Assembly: GCA_013361095.1 (NCBI GenBank)
Contig: JAATWA010000002.1
Coordinates: 62,001-126,000 of the forward strand
Source: Pseudanabaena biceps
GTDB lineage: Bacteria > Cyanobacteriota > Cyanobacteriia > Pseudanabaenales > Pseudanabaenaceae
Length of the DNA stretch: 64,000 nucleotides
Direction: 5' to 3'
A program made the translations under genes and the position numbers. Positions 1-8,365 of this stretch are shown here, piece after piece. Under the pieces are notes generated by a model. It searched no databases. It had not been told where the DNA came from and saw nothing but the letters and a program-made list of their open reading frames with translations. Numbering within the stretch: position 1 is the first letter of the stretch; every line of letters starts with the position of its first letter.

Positions 1-735
1 GAGTGGTTAGCAGCAAGCTCTGCCGACAGAGCTGTGGAACATATTGCGTCACTCCAGCAACGAGCAACGATGCTGCAACTGTATCAGTATTACTATCCTG
101 ACGAATACCAACAATCAAAGGCTAGTGTCAAAGTTACTAGCCTTGAAAACTTTAGTGATAAGGAGCTAGAATTTCTGACCTTAGTGGATGAGCAATTCTT
201 CCCATTACCATTACTGCTAGAAGAATCAGATCGTATCTCCTACATACCTGTCGAACCCCTTGGCACTGCATGGTATTACGATAACTTTGAAGAACTAGGA
301 GCGACCGAGAAATTCTTGATGAGCCTAATTCATGGATTAGATAGGGATACATGGGATGACATCGAGGGAGAACTGGAACAAGACTTGCCAGAGGCTGTTA
401 GTTACATCAATTACCAAAAGTTAACTCTGGAATGCAAAAAGGTAAGAGGAACAATCACCCTCTTACCCATAGCGTTGGATATGCTAACTCAGTCCACAGG
501 GAATATATGGCTAGATATCTCCTATGAGAATGACATCGTAGATGCTCATTGGACAGTAGAGGTAATAGATAACTTAAGAGAAGCCTATATAGAAGCCCAA
601 ACGATCAGGCAAAAGTATCGAGAATTTATCGAATGGCTAGATCAAGACACCGCCAACTGTATCAAGGTGGTCAAGCTCTGGAACAAATGTAAAGAGCCAA
701 ATCCCGAAATACACAACCACTATCTTGCCGCATGA
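1..735 (+). CDS. PRTRC system protein F-like, 5'-partial
   Basis: The reading frame is open from base 1. A GTG at 34 is the first possible start in the window, but codons before it are also open, so the gene probably begins upstream. The product is acidic. Its C-terminal third (from about NIWLDISYE to the end) resembles, from memory, the C-terminus of PRTRC system protein F, with a WLD.SYE stretch and a Trp/Leu/Asp-rich helix. The gene is followed directly by an E2-like PRTRC B gene, and F-B-A is the usual PRTRC order, which supports the call. PRTRC clusters are plasmid/mobile-element loci with ubiquitin-like, E2-like, JAB and E1-like proteins whose biochemical role is unsettled. The F protein has no known activity. 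Family assignment is tentative; that this is a real gene is fairly sure. Confidence 0.55.
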   Translation, partial: EWLAASSADRAVEHIASLQQRATMLQLYQYYYPDEYQQSKASVKVTSLENFSDKELEFLTLVDEQFFPLPLLLEESDRISYIPVEPLGTAWYYDNFEELGATEKFLMSLIHGLDRDTWDDIEGELEQDLPEAVSYINYQKLTLECKKVRGTITLLPIALDMLTQSTGNIWLDISYENDIVDAHWTVEVIDNLREAYIEAQTIRQKYREFIEWLDQDTANCIKVVKLWNKCKEPNPEIHNHYLAA

Positions 736-745
736 GGAAACAGCA

Positions 746-1453
746 ATGCTAATCCTAGACCCACTCCAAGATGCCCTCAAACCCGATGGCTATCCATTAA
801 TCGAAGCAGAGGCAAAACTCCTATTTCTGAAAGGAGGGCATTACTGCTTTCAATATCGACAGGGAGAGAAAGAAACTTATAAATTTCTATCCCCTGAAAC
901 AGTGAGAGCCGCCTTTCAACATGAACGTATCGACTCAGGCTGGATACCCGACGGAGTAAAACGATTGGGTATTTGTCGTCAAGGATATTGGTATGTGCAG
1001 TTTATGCCACCCGCAAAACGGACATTTACCTTCGCCGACCTACAGGGTGATGGAGAACGAATCTCCCTGACCATTCCCATGATGGGAATAGTGTTTATGC
1101 TATGCGGTGACACTTGCTACATCTGGGCAACCAAGCAAAAAACCTTTGAACCCGAAGCACCTATTTACCATGTGCCATTACCAAACATCTATGGAGATGG
1201 CAGGATTTGCATGGGAGTTGAGAATAATCTCAGCAACTATGCAGAAGGGATAGAGCGTCTATCTAAAGCATGGCAGATGTTTATGACAGCACCATTTAAC
1301 AATCATCTTGTGGATAACAAATCAAATACCCATCCAGAAGACATCCGCAAAAAACTGATCCAATTGCAGAAATCCAACCGATACCCCATCAACGATCTTG
1401 TCCAATGTGGCAGTTCTGTAAAGGTAGCCATCAACATGGTAATCAACCAATGA
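746..1453 (+). CDS. PRTRC system protein B-like (prokaryotic E2 family D)
   Basis: Predicted E2 ubiquitin-conjugating-like protein of about 235 residues. The segment PLPNIYGDGRICMG is the hallmark of the Prok-E2_D family (lPN...dG.iC.G); its cysteine is the presumed thioester residue. The ATG at 746 follows a GAGGA ribosome-binding site at good spacing. An upstream in-frame TTG at 725 would overlap the preceding gene and looks less likely. The stop overlaps the ATG of the next gene (ATGA at 1450-1453), so the two are translationally coupled. Known for the family: E2-like proteins in PRTRC and related clusters are thought to move a ubiquitin-like protein. In this window no Ubl or E1 (ThiF) gene is seen, so function here is inferred only from domain and neighbours. 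Confidence 0.72.
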   Translation: MLILDPLQDALKPDGYPLIEAEAKLLFLKGGHYCFQYRQGEKETYKFLSPETVRAAFQHERIDSGWIPDGVKRLGICRQGYWYVQFMPPAKRTFTFADLQGDGERISLTIPMMGIVFMLCGDTCYIWATKQKTFEPEAPIYHVPLPNIYGDGRICMGVENNLSNYAEGIERLSKAWQMFMTAPFNNHLVDNKSNTHPEDIRKKLIQLQKSNRYPINDLVQCGSSVKVAINMVINQ

Positions 1454-1734
1454 AATTACTAGAACATATCCAAAAGCACGTAGCAACAGCAAATCCCGTA
1501 TTGCCAACGATTGCCCACAATTCTCCACTAATTCAGCACATCATCGCCACAAATCCAAGCTTGCCTGAAATCGCCTCAACCTCAATGTATGAGTATGTCT
1601 ATGGCAGTAATGGCACATTTGTCAGAGCCAAGAGGCAAGGTTTGACAGCGATCGCCCCAGTCTCCTATTACAAAGCCAAAGGACTAAAGGCGATATTTCT
1701 GCATTTACCCGCATACAGGCGATCGCCTAACTAA
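1450..1734 (+). CDS. PRTRC system protein A-like, truncated before the JAB domain
   Basis: A 94-residue product starting at the ATG that overlaps the stop of the E2-like gene. The segment YGSNGTFVRAKRQGLTAIAP resembles the N-terminal DUF2016-type module of PRTRC A (JAB/Mov34) proteins. The metal-binding JAB motif (EHxHxH...SxxD) is absent. The frame ends soon after a stretch (1651-1696) that recurs at 2474-2519 beyond a toxin-antitoxin module. This suggests the gene was broken by recombination or insertion and the JAB part, together with the usual downstream E1/ThiF gene, was lost or moved. It could still be translated as a short protein, but probably not as an isopeptidase. Family assignment is moderate. 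Confidence 0.5.
   Translation: MKLLEHIQKHVATANPVLPTIAHNSPLIQHIIATNPSLPEIASTSMYEYVYGSNGTFVRAKRQGLTAIAPVSYYKAKGLKAIFLHLPAYRRSPN
1651..1696 (+). repeat. 46-bp direct repeat, copy 1
   Basis: Matches 2474-2519 at 44 of 46 positions; core CCAGTCTCCTATTACAAAGC. It lies inside the truncated PRTRC A-like gene. The two copies bracket the VapBC-type module at 1818-2473. Confidence 0.85.
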
Positions 1735-1817
1735 TCAGTCCAAAATTTAATCGTCGTGCTAATTTACAATACATAGATGTCTAAAGATTTTGTTCGATAC
1801 TTAAGAGGATTCAAATC

Positions 1818-2069
1818 ATGACGATTTTAGAAAGAGCTGTGAGTACGATGCAGCTGTTGCCTGTTGAGAAGCAGCAAGAAGCATTGAATTTTATTGAGTT
1901 TCTGGCTTTTAAGATAGGCGATCGCCAAGTTAAAGATGATTATTCGGTAATTCCTGCTAGGCGATCGCTAGAAAATTTGTATGGTATTTGTGCAGATGAT
2001 CCGATTGTTCTTGATGATTCTGGAATTTCAGAGAGTATGGATGATGAACTGGTGGGAGCTTTTGACTAA
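1818..2069 (+). CDS. VapB-type antitoxin (DUF2281-like)
   Basis: An 83-residue acidic protein. The N-terminal pattern MTILERAV..MQLLPVEKQQEALNFIEFL is typical of DUF2281-type antitoxins, a helical family found next to PIN toxins. It lies 2 bp before the PIN toxin gene and the two form a classic antitoxin-toxin operon. An AGAGGA ribosome site precedes the ATG. The C-terminal half is Asp/Glu-rich and is probably the toxin-wrapping segment. The antitoxin would neutralise the VapC RNase and repress the operon; no operator was identified. The module sits between two 46-bp direct repeats. Confidence 0.75.
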   Translation: MTILERAVSTMQLLPVEKQQEALNFIEFLAFKIGDRQVKDDYSVIPARRSLENLYGICADDPIVLDDSGISESMDDELVGAFD

Positions 2070-2071
2070 AA

Positions 2072-2473
2072 ATGCGTTATCTATTGGACACGAATGTTTG
2101 TGTGGTGTATTTAAATGGTCGCTCGAATGAAGTGCGCGATCGCTTAATTTCTACTCCGATTGAGTATATGGCTGTGTGTTCTGTGGTGAAGTCTGAGTTG
2201 TTTTATGGTGCGATGCGAAGCAATAACCCAACTAAAACTTTGGAACGCCAGCAAGAGTTTTTAGAGCGATTTATGTCGCTTCCTTTTGGGGATGAGTCGG
2301 CGCTTTTGTTTGGTCAAATTCGGGCGCGGCTTGCTGGTGCGGGGACTCCTATTGGTGCGTATGATTTGCAGATTGCGGCGATCGCTTTGGCAAATAATCT
2401 AATTTTGGTGACACATAATACAAGGGAGTTTGAGCGTGTGGATGGGTTGCAACTTGAGGCTTGGGAAGTATAA
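2072..2473 (+). CDS. vapC: VapC-type PIN-domain toxin
   Basis: A 133-residue PIN-domain ribonuclease. Expected acidic residues are present: Asp6 in LLDTN, Glu42 in KSELFYG and Asp98 in GAYDLQIAAIA, followed by the C-terminal THNTREFERV strand typical of VapC (usually TRNTREF). VapC toxins cleave tRNA or rRNA and are held inactive by a cognate VapB; here that is the gene 2 bp upstream. Length is usual for the family, and no catalytic residue is missing. The stop codon almost abuts the second copy of a 46-bp repeat, which suggests that the pair moved as a unit. Confidence 0.88.
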   Translation: MRYLLDTNVCVVYLNGRSNEVRDRLISTPIEYMAVCSVVKSELFYGAMRSNNPTKTLERQQEFLERFMSLPFGDESALLFGQIRARLAGAGTPIGAYDLQIAAIALANNLILVTHNTREFERVDGLQLEAWEV

Positions 2474-2519
2474 ATCGCGCCAGTCTCCTATTACAAAGCC
2501 ATAGGACTAAAGGCGATAT
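2474..2519 (+). repeat. 46-bp direct repeat, copy 2
   Basis: Second copy of the 1651-1696 sequence (two mismatches). It starts right after the vapC stop and ends where the 3' end of the convergent RelE gene begins. It is out of any long open frame and is probably a displaced piece of the PRTRC A-like gene. Confidence 0.85.
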
Positions 2520-2785
2520 CAGCAATCGTCATAAATTTTGCTGCGATGGGCAATGAGGGTAACGGATACCACTTTTGAGTCTTCGTCAACTAGGTAGACT
2601 ATTCGATAGTCACCGATCCGATAACGATAGCGTCCTGCTAAGTTTCCTCTCAAGGCTGTGATATTTGGGTGGTTGTATGGGGTTTGTTCGAGAATTAGCA
2701 GACACTTGTTAATCTTTTTGACGGTGGCAAGTGAGGTTTTGTTGTAAAAATTTTGGGCTTCAGGAGACAGTCGAACTTCATACAT
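2519..2785 (-). CDS. RelE/ParE-family toxin
   Basis: An 88-residue RelE-superfamily toxin. Features are the N-terminal YEVRLSPEAQNFYNK, the central LRGNLAGRYRYRIGDYRIVYLVD core and the terminal VVSVTLIAHRSKIYDD, matching the RelE fold with its basic GRYRYRIGDYRI strand. RelE proteins cut mRNA at the ribosome, while ParE proteins poison gyrase; the sequence does not decide between the two. It overlaps the end of its antitoxin gene by 8 bp on the same strand and is transcribed towards the vapBC module. Confidence 0.85.
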   Translation of the reverse strand: MYEVRLSPEAQNFYNKTSLATVKKINKCLLILEQTPYNHPNITALRGNLAGRYRYRIGDYRIVYLVDEDSKVVSVTLIAHRSKIYDDC

Positions 2786-3008
2786 CTCTGCGAATATCTC
2801 TCCAGTTACGATAGCTGCCTGTAGAAACCTTAGCTTCTGCTTTTTCTAAGGAGTCCATAAATCTCGGAATTCTTAGTAGTTCGTCAGTTGCTTCTTGGCT
2901 TTCACGTTCTGCTAGATATGCCAAAAAATCTACAGCTAATCTGAGTCTTTCGGGGGACAGGCAATCAATGTATTCATCAATTTGATGGCGAAGTTCTACT
3001 GTGGTCAT
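2778..3008 (-). CDS. Antitoxin partner of the RelE-type toxin
   Basis: A 76-residue helical, acidic protein (TTVELRHQIDEYIDCLSPERLRLAVDFLAYLAERE), a common cyanobacterial antitoxin type placed before RelE/ParE toxins. The 3' end overlaps the toxin start by 8 bp, so the order is antitoxin first, as in most type II modules. The second half (IPRFMDSLEKAEAKV) is probably the toxin-binding arm. The specific family name is not certain. Confidence 0.75.
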   Translation of the reverse strand: MTTVELRHQIDEYIDCLSPERLRLAVDFLAYLAERESQEATDELLRIPRFMDSLEKAEAKVSTGSYRNWRDIRRDV

Positions 3009-3180
3009 AAGCTTGATGGTTATTCAAAATTTATAACTTGCTAATAATGTCATTGTAGGCGATCGCCAAGTTTAAACAAGTTGCTGATGTTGTTTTATTT
3101 GAAAAAAATTAATGCTATGAAGATTGTGAGAATAAAGCGATACAATTGATCGCAATAACTTTCAAGAATTAGAAAAACTC

Positions 3181-3513
3181 ATGACTGATTTGCCAGAAGA
3201 CGATCTCGAAATTATTTTGGTGGATTTTAAGGGAAGTGGTGGATCGGTTGGGCAAGTTAGCCTATCGCCTGTAGAGCTTACTAAACAGTTAGAGGAGCGG
3301 TCGAAGGACGCTGTGAATGGAGCGATGAGGACAATTCGGTTGATGGCAAATCGCACGATCGCTACTCTTGATACGATGGCAAATAAGCCGTCACAGGTGG
3401 AGGTGGAGTTTGCGATTAAGTTGGATGCTAAGGCGGGTGCTTTGTTGGCGAGTGCTGGGGCTGAGGGTAGTCTCAAGGTGAAGCTGGTCTGGAATCGGGA
3501 CAAGGATAAATAG
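3181..3513 (+). CDS. Trypsin-co-occurring domain (trypco1) protein
   Basis: A 110-residue protein of the type called CU044_2847 or trypco1. It has an N-terminal beta-rich segment (LEIILVDFKGSGG), a central helix and a C-terminal VEVEFAIKLDAKAGALLASAGAEGSLKVKLVW, the typical Gly/Ala-rich ending of the family. It lies 13 bp upstream of a trypsin-STAND gene in the same direction, which is exactly the association that gave the domain its name. Known from comparative genomics: trypco1 is predicted to be an adaptor or effector-associated domain in NTP-dependent conflict systems. Direct biochemical function is unknown. The operon relation with the next gene is strong. Confidence 0.8.
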   Translation: MTDLPEDDLEIILVDFKGSGGSVGQVSLSPVELTKQLEERSKDAVNGAMRTIRLMANRTIATLDTMANKPSQVEVEFAIKLDAKAGALLASAGAEGSLKVKLVWNRDKDK

Positions 3514-3526
3514 GATATTCGACATC

Positions 3527-6500
3527 ATGGCAAACGTTCAAGTTCAAAGTCCTCGCGAATTCACCATACAAATTCGGCACTTTACGAGTAATGCCATTGT
3601 CGGAACTGGGTTTGTGGTCTCTGATAATGGTTTGGCTATAACTTGCGCTCATGTGGTGCAAGCAGCTACTGATAATAGTGGTTGCCAAAAGGGTTTGGCG
3701 ATGAGCGCTTACTTCGCAAAGTCTAAAAAGATGTGGTGGGCGGAGGTGATTGGTTGCTTTGAGGGTTTTGATGATGATGTGGCGCTTTTGCAACTGCGTG
3801 ATGAAGATGGCAGTTTTTACTTGCCTGATTTGATGCGCCCTGCAAAAGTTGGATATGCTGATGAATCTGCTGGTAATAGGTTTCGGAGTTATGGCTATCG
3901 TCCTCTAGATATATACAAAAGCGGATTAGCGGAAGGCAAAATTTTAGGGGATGTGGAACCGCCGAATGGTTATGTTTTACAACTCGATCCGATTCAGTTG
4001 GAGTCGAGCCAGATCAATAGTGGGATGAGTGGTGCGGCGGTGCTAGATTTGGAGCGCGATCGCGTGGTGGGGATTGTCTCAGAGACTTGGTTTCCTGATG
4101 CGACGGGGAAAGATCGGGATACGGCTTGGGCGGTGAATGTGCGGGTGTTGGCTTTGCCACCGATCTCCTTACCAATGAGTGACGAAAATGCTTTAACGGA
4201 GACAGATATAGTAACGATCGCTACAGCACCAATGACGGATAATATTGCCATGCCTACCCTCAAGGAAAAACTGGTAAATGCGCCGCCGATCTTTGATGAA
4301 TGGGTCGGACGGGTGGAATTGTTGCAAGCTTTGAATGAGGATTGGGTCGATCCTGCGCGGCGGATTGTGGAATTGATTGGGTTTGGGGGTGAGGGTAAGA
4401 GTAGTGTGGCGCGGCGGTGGGTGGCGAATGTGTTGTCATCTGAGAACAAACCGCAAGGGGTTTTCTGGTGGGGATTTGAATCAAATCCTAGTATTGATAA
4501 ATTTTTTGAAGAACTCCTGAAATTTTTAGTGGATGGCATTAATACACAAGCGCTACCTTCTGCGGCAGAGAAGATTCAGGTTATTAACGCTATGCTTAGC
4601 AACAGTCGATGCATTTTTGTACTCGATGGATTAGAGGTGTTGCAGTACGATGATGGCGAAGATTATGGGCTGCTCAAAAATTCATTACTGCGTGAATGGT
4701 TGCGCGATTTTGCTAAGGTCGAACATAACTCTTTTGCAATTCTGACTAGTCGGTTGCCTGTTTTCGATCTGCTCGACTTTACAACCTTTGTCCATCGAGA
4801 AGTTAAGAGCTTAAATGTGAAGGAAGGAGAGGAACTCTTAACCAAGGTTGGGGTAAAAGGTTCATTGCTTGCGATTCGGAGTGTAGCTGCAAATTGGGAT
4901 GGATATGCTCTCATTTTGAGTACGATCGGGGCATATTTGGTTGACCGTTATGGAGGAGATGTTCAACATATTCGCGATATTCCACCGCCAACCTCCAATG
5001 AAACTCGCTACCAGCAAGTAAGGAGAGTTTTACATTTTTATGACGCACATCTGACCGCAGCAGAGCGAGAGTTTTTGCAAACCTGCAGTGCATTTCGCAT
5101 ACCTGTACCTGATCGGTCGTTTAAGCGCTTATTTCGTTCGTGGGATGGCATTGAGAGATCGCCCGAAATCCCTGAGCGACAATACCAACCAAATTTTATC
5201 GAGCGCTCTATCATCTGGGTACTGTGGTTAATAGATCGCATCTTGCAGACAAAGCGGAGCAAATGGATACGGGTGAGAGGACGGCTCGATAAACCGATGG
5301 CAAGTTTAGATAGCAAAACTTTTTCTGCGATGGTAAATCGCTTGGTGGATTACCGCATGTTGCGGCACAACCAGCAAGAAAATTGCTACACGATTCATCC
5401 GCTTTTACGCGAATATTTTCAACAGGTTCTTCGGGAACAACCCGAACAGCAGAGACAGATTCATCATCGTTTAAAGGATTTCTATCTATCGATCTCTCCA
5501 CCAGTGTTACAACTCCCAACGTTGGATAGTCTCGCGCCGTTGATTGAAGCGGTACATCATGCTTGTCAGGCGGGTGAGTATGATGAGGCAATTGATATTT
5601 TTGCGGAAAGGATTCTTCAGAAAAGAAAATTTGTTCTTTTAAGTGACCTCCATGCTTATGAAACGAACCTTGCTATTCTGCGAGATTTTTTTCCACAGGG
5701 AGACACTTCTCAAGATCCGAGGGTAAGCCGACTAACTACTAAAGCTTTTATCCTTAATACCAGCGCCAGAAGCCTGATGAGTTTGGGGTGCTTGACCGAA
5801 GCACATACCTTATACAAACGAAGCACCAAGATCCATCTTGCTGAATCTGATTGGAACAACGCTATTTCTGATTACGAAGGATTCTTAGATTTGTCTAACT
5901 ATATGGGCGATCCAGTATCGATTATTAAGTCAGCACATGAGCTTATTCCCCTGAGTGAGCGTACCCAAAATAAATTATATAAAACCCTCGCTCTCTCCGC
6001 TATCGCTTATGCGGCATTTTTGCAAGGAGATGGAACTACTGCGGGTGAGACATTTCAACAAGCCGAGGCATTAGAATGTGAGATCAATCCGTCCCAGCAA
6101 TATCTATACAGCAATCGAGGAATTTTTCATGCGGAATACTTGCTAAGGTATGGTGAATCAGACTATGCACGGCACGTCACAGATGCAAATCTCTCATTTG
6201 ATGTTGGATATGCCTCTCCATCGAATGCTAGCCGGTCGCATCGAGTTCTCGGTGACCTTGGCATCGATCCGCAAGTTCATTATACTGAAGCCCTCAAAAT
6301 CGCCCGTAGTATTTCCCTCCGCCACGTTCTCATTACAGCCTTGCTAGGTTATGGTCGCTGGTTGGTTGGTCTAGGGCTAATCTCAATTTCGCAAGAAGTG
6401 GTGCAAGCAATTTCCCATTCCCAAACAGAGCAATGCTATATGCTTTCCCTCCGCACAAATGAGAATCCTAGAGATGAGAACGATTTGGTACTAGCACGAC

Positions 6501-6724
6501 AATATCTTCACGAAGCCCTGACCTATGCCACTACAAGCGGTTATCGCATTTATGAAACAGATCTTCGCATTGCCCTAGCATGGCTGCATTGGCGCGAAGG
6601 CGATCTCGTTACCGCCAGACGTGAAGCAGACAGAGCCAAACGCGCCAGCGAGGAGATGGGATATTTCTGGGGGCGGGTTGATGCTGCTTCCTTTTTTGTG
6701 CATATTGATGAGCCTACAACATGA
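3527..6724 (+). CDS. Trypsin-like protease fused to a STAND NTPase and TPR-like repeats
   Basis: A 1065-residue multidomain protein. Residues ~10-205 are a trypsin-like serine protease with triad His42 (CAHVV), Asp84 (DDDVALLQL) and Ser168 (GMSGA), so the triad appears complete. Residues ~255-480 are a STAND/NB-ARC-like NTPase with Walker A GFGGEGKS (285-292), Walker B FVLDGLE (364-370) and a sensor stretch AILTSRL. A winged-helix-like segment follows, and the C-terminal ~400 residues are helical, TPR-like (for example SLGCLTEAHTLYKRSTKIHL and EGDLVTARREADRAKRA). STAND proteins couple ligand recognition by the C-terminal repeats to oligomerisation and effector activation; here the protease would be the effector. 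No signal peptide, so it should act in the cytoplasm. It forms an operon with the trypco1 gene. A role in phage defence or programmed death is inferred from architecture. Confidence 0.85.
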   Translation: MANVQVQSPREFTIQIRHFTSNAIVGTGFVVSDNGLAITCAHVVQAATDNSGCQKGLAMSAYFAKSKKMWWAEVIGCFEGFDDDVALLQLRDEDGSFYLPDLMRPAKVGYADESAGNRFRSYGYRPLDIYKSGLAEGKILGDVEPPNGYVLQLDPIQLESSQINSGMSGAAVLDLERDRVVGIVSETWFPDATGKDRDTAWAVNVRVLALPPISLPMSDENALTETDIVTIATAPMTDNIAMPTLKEKLVNAPPIFDEWVGRVELLQALNEDWVDPARRIVELIGFGGEGKSSVARRWVANVLSSENKPQGVFWWGFESNPSIDKFFEELLKFLVDGINTQALPSAAEKIQVINAMLSNSRCIFVLDGLEVLQYDDGEDYGLLKNSLLREWLRDFAKVEHNSFAILTSRLPVFDLLDFTTFVHREVKSLNVKEGEELLTKVGVKGSLLAIRSVAANWDGYALILSTIGAYLVDRYGGDVQHIRDIPPPTSNETRYQQVRRVLHFYDAHLTAAEREFLQTCSAFRIPVPDRSFKRLFRSWDGIERSPEIPERQYQPNFIERSIIWVLWLIDRILQTKRSKWIRVRGRLDKPMASLDSKTFSAMVNRLVDYRMLRHNQQENCYTIHPLLREYFQQVLREQPEQQRQIHHRLKDFYLSISPPVLQLPTLDSLAPLIEAVHHACQAGEYDEAIDIFAERILQKRKFVLLSDLHAYETNLAILRDFFPQGDTSQDPRVSRLTTKAFILNTSARSLMSLGCLTEAHTLYKRSTKIHLAESDWNNAISDYEGFLDLSNYMGDPVSIIKSAHELIPLSERTQNKLYKTLALSAIAYAAFLQGDGTTAGETFQQAEALECEINPSQQYLYSNRGIFHAEYLLRYGESDYARHVTDANLSFDVGYASPSNASRSHRVLGDLGIDPQVHYTEALKIARSISLRHVLITALLGYGRWLVGLGLISISQEVVQAISHSQTEQCYMLSLRTNENPRDENDLVLARQYLHEALTYATTSGYRIYETDLRIALAWLHWREGDLVTARREADRAKRASEEMGYFWGRVDAASFFVHIDEPTT

Positions 6725-6837
6725 GGTGATTGAGGTTTGGTGATTGTTACAAGATGCCGCCGCTGATGCCTCACTACGAGAAAATCGCAGACAAATTATC
6801 AACGTTAGAATAACAACAATATAGGAGAATTAAAGCT

Positions 6838-7101
6838 ATGACGATTGCCCAAATTGAAAACCTTATTCGTTACGTTACCAACGCAGAAAGCAAAGCAACC
6901 GATGTGCTTGTTCCCTTAGAACTTTGGCAACAGCTAATCCATTCCTTAAACACTGATAATATTAGTGGATTAGCTTTGATTGACGAACAAGAACCCAAAG
7001 AACAAATATTAGCCGACTTACAAGAATCGGCAAAGCTTGCCGCAGCAGGACAAACATTCCCAGTATCACAACTATGGGAAGACGCTATTTCCATAGCTTA
7101 G
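6838..7101 (+). CDS. Small antitoxin-like protein without an adjacent toxin
   Basis: An 87-residue acidic protein with a start preceded by ATAGGAGAA. The pattern (N-terminal helix, VLVPLELWQQLI, then LADLQESAKLAAAGQTFPVSQLWED) looks like the antitoxin of a cyanobacterial type II module, where a short central strand precedes a helix that binds the toxin. No toxin gene follows: the next gene encodes a multi-HTH protein 61 bp downstream. It may be an orphan antitoxin or a stand-alone protein. Function not known. Confidence 0.5.
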   Translation: MTIAQIENLIRYVTNAESKATDVLVPLELWQQLIHSLNTDNISGLALIDEQEPKEQILADLQESAKLAAAGQTFPVSQLWEDAISIA

Positions 7102-7162
7102 CTGATATTTAATTGATCGCCTCTCAAATAGATAGAACTCATAATTTAAGGAGAACAAAATA

Positions 7163-8326
7163 ATGGAAGAGATTAATGAAAAGCAAAAAGCAGACAAGAA
7201 GAAAAGCCCAAAAGCAAAGACAGCAAAGGCGAAGACTCCTAGAGTTATGCCCGATGTATCGGAGTATATTAGGCTTTACAAAGAACAAAATTACCCGATT
7301 CGAGACATCGCAAACCACTTTCAGGTATCAGTTTCGATGGTATATCACGCGATGGTTGCATCAGGGTTTAGTGAATTTAGACCCAAACACGCGCGCATGA
7401 GCCACACGAGGATGTCAAAAGAAGAACAGGCGATCGCCCTATACCAATCAGGATTGACAAGGACGGCTGTAGTCCAAAAGCTCAATATTGGAGCGAAAAC
7501 TCTCAACCAAGTCCTCGAAAAGCACGGCATCCCCATCCGTCGAGGAATTGATTTAGTTACCTCAGCCAATCGCGCGGCTCAGTTTCACAAAGCCTATAAC
7601 GATTACCACTTAACCCTCAGAGAAACCGCAGAACTATTTGGAGTATCCCATCCGATCATCGTGAGGGAACTAAAGCGTAATGGCTATCCAATTAGGCAGA
7701 CTGTAGACTCAAAAAATCGTCCGACCTTTAAACTAAAACATAAGCTAGGAGGTATCGCTGGATTACCCACACCCAAGCTGACTCCAAAACAAAAAGAGCG
7801 CCGTCAGATCTTGATGCGGATCAGGCAGAGACGCGAAGATCAGCAAAAACTTAAGCGACTCAAGAACTATGGTCGCGCCCAAGAATATTGGCAACTGGTG
7901 AATGAAGGAGGTATAAACTTTGAGGAAGTGGGCAAGATCTATGGTCTGTCAGGTAAAACCATAGAACGGGTAATTGTCCAAGCAGGGATCGATATTTCCT
8001 CGATAGCACAAAGGGAAAAAGCTGCGGCTCTCAAGGAAGAACAAGCGATCGCCCAGAAATATTGGGAGCTATATAGCAAACCAATGAGCCTAGACGAAGT
8101 GGGAGCCATCTTCGGTCTGAGTGATTCCACGATCCGAGGCATGTTGCTTAAGCATGGGTATGAGATTAGAAAGCGCGGCAGGATTGAGAACAGCGATCGC
8201 AATAAGCCGAAGCCGAGGGAGAAAAAACCGAAGAAAAATAGCTTGGAAGCATTCATCCCAGTCGAAAATATAGAAGCAACGGAACAAGCATTAGACATAC
8301 TAATTTTAAATACAAAAGTTAAGTAA
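7163..8326 (+). CDS. Protein with five helix-turn-helix units, unknown role
   Basis: A 387-residue basic protein. After a Lys-rich tail (residues 1-28) come five homeodomain-like HTH units at about 34-69, 86-126, 138-178, 239-277 and 297-336. Each has the pattern [Y/W]..L....[L/I]...[V/A]...[F/Y].[V/L]S...I...L...G, and most end in IPIRR/YPIRQ/YEIRK. Basic linkers separate units 3 and 4 (184-235), and a second Lys-rich segment lies at 340-360. The start follows AAGGAGAA. The arrangement suggests binding to a long or repeated DNA site; a set of 22-bp iterons lies 2.7 kb downstream. It could be a replication, partition or transfer regulator, or an architectural protein. I do not recognise a named family. 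Confidence 0.7.
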   Translation: MEEINEKQKADKKKSPKAKTAKAKTPRVMPDVSEYIRLYKEQNYPIRDIANHFQVSVSMVYHAMVASGFSEFRPKHARMSHTRMSKEEQAIALYQSGLTRTAVVQKLNIGAKTLNQVLEKHGIPIRRGIDLVTSANRAAQFHKAYNDYHLTLRETAELFGVSHPIIVRELKRNGYPIRQTVDSKNRPTFKLKHKLGGIAGLPTPKLTPKQKERRQILMRIRQRREDQQKLKRLKNYGRAQEYWQLVNEGGINFEEVGKIYGLSGKTIERVIVQAGIDISSIAQREKAAALKEEQAIAQKYWELYSKPMSLDEVGAIFGLSDSTIRGMLLKHGYEIRKRGRIENSDRNKPKPREKKPKKNSLEAFIPVENIEATEQALDILILNTKVK

Positions 8327-8365
8327 TCTGCATCACAATTGAATGCTGTTGTAAATGTTACCTCT

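Noticed and set aside
3994..5591. Several long antisense open frames in the trypsin-STAND gene
   Set aside because: Their products are Ser/Pro/Arg-rich shadows of a codon-biased gene, with no domain or start signal.
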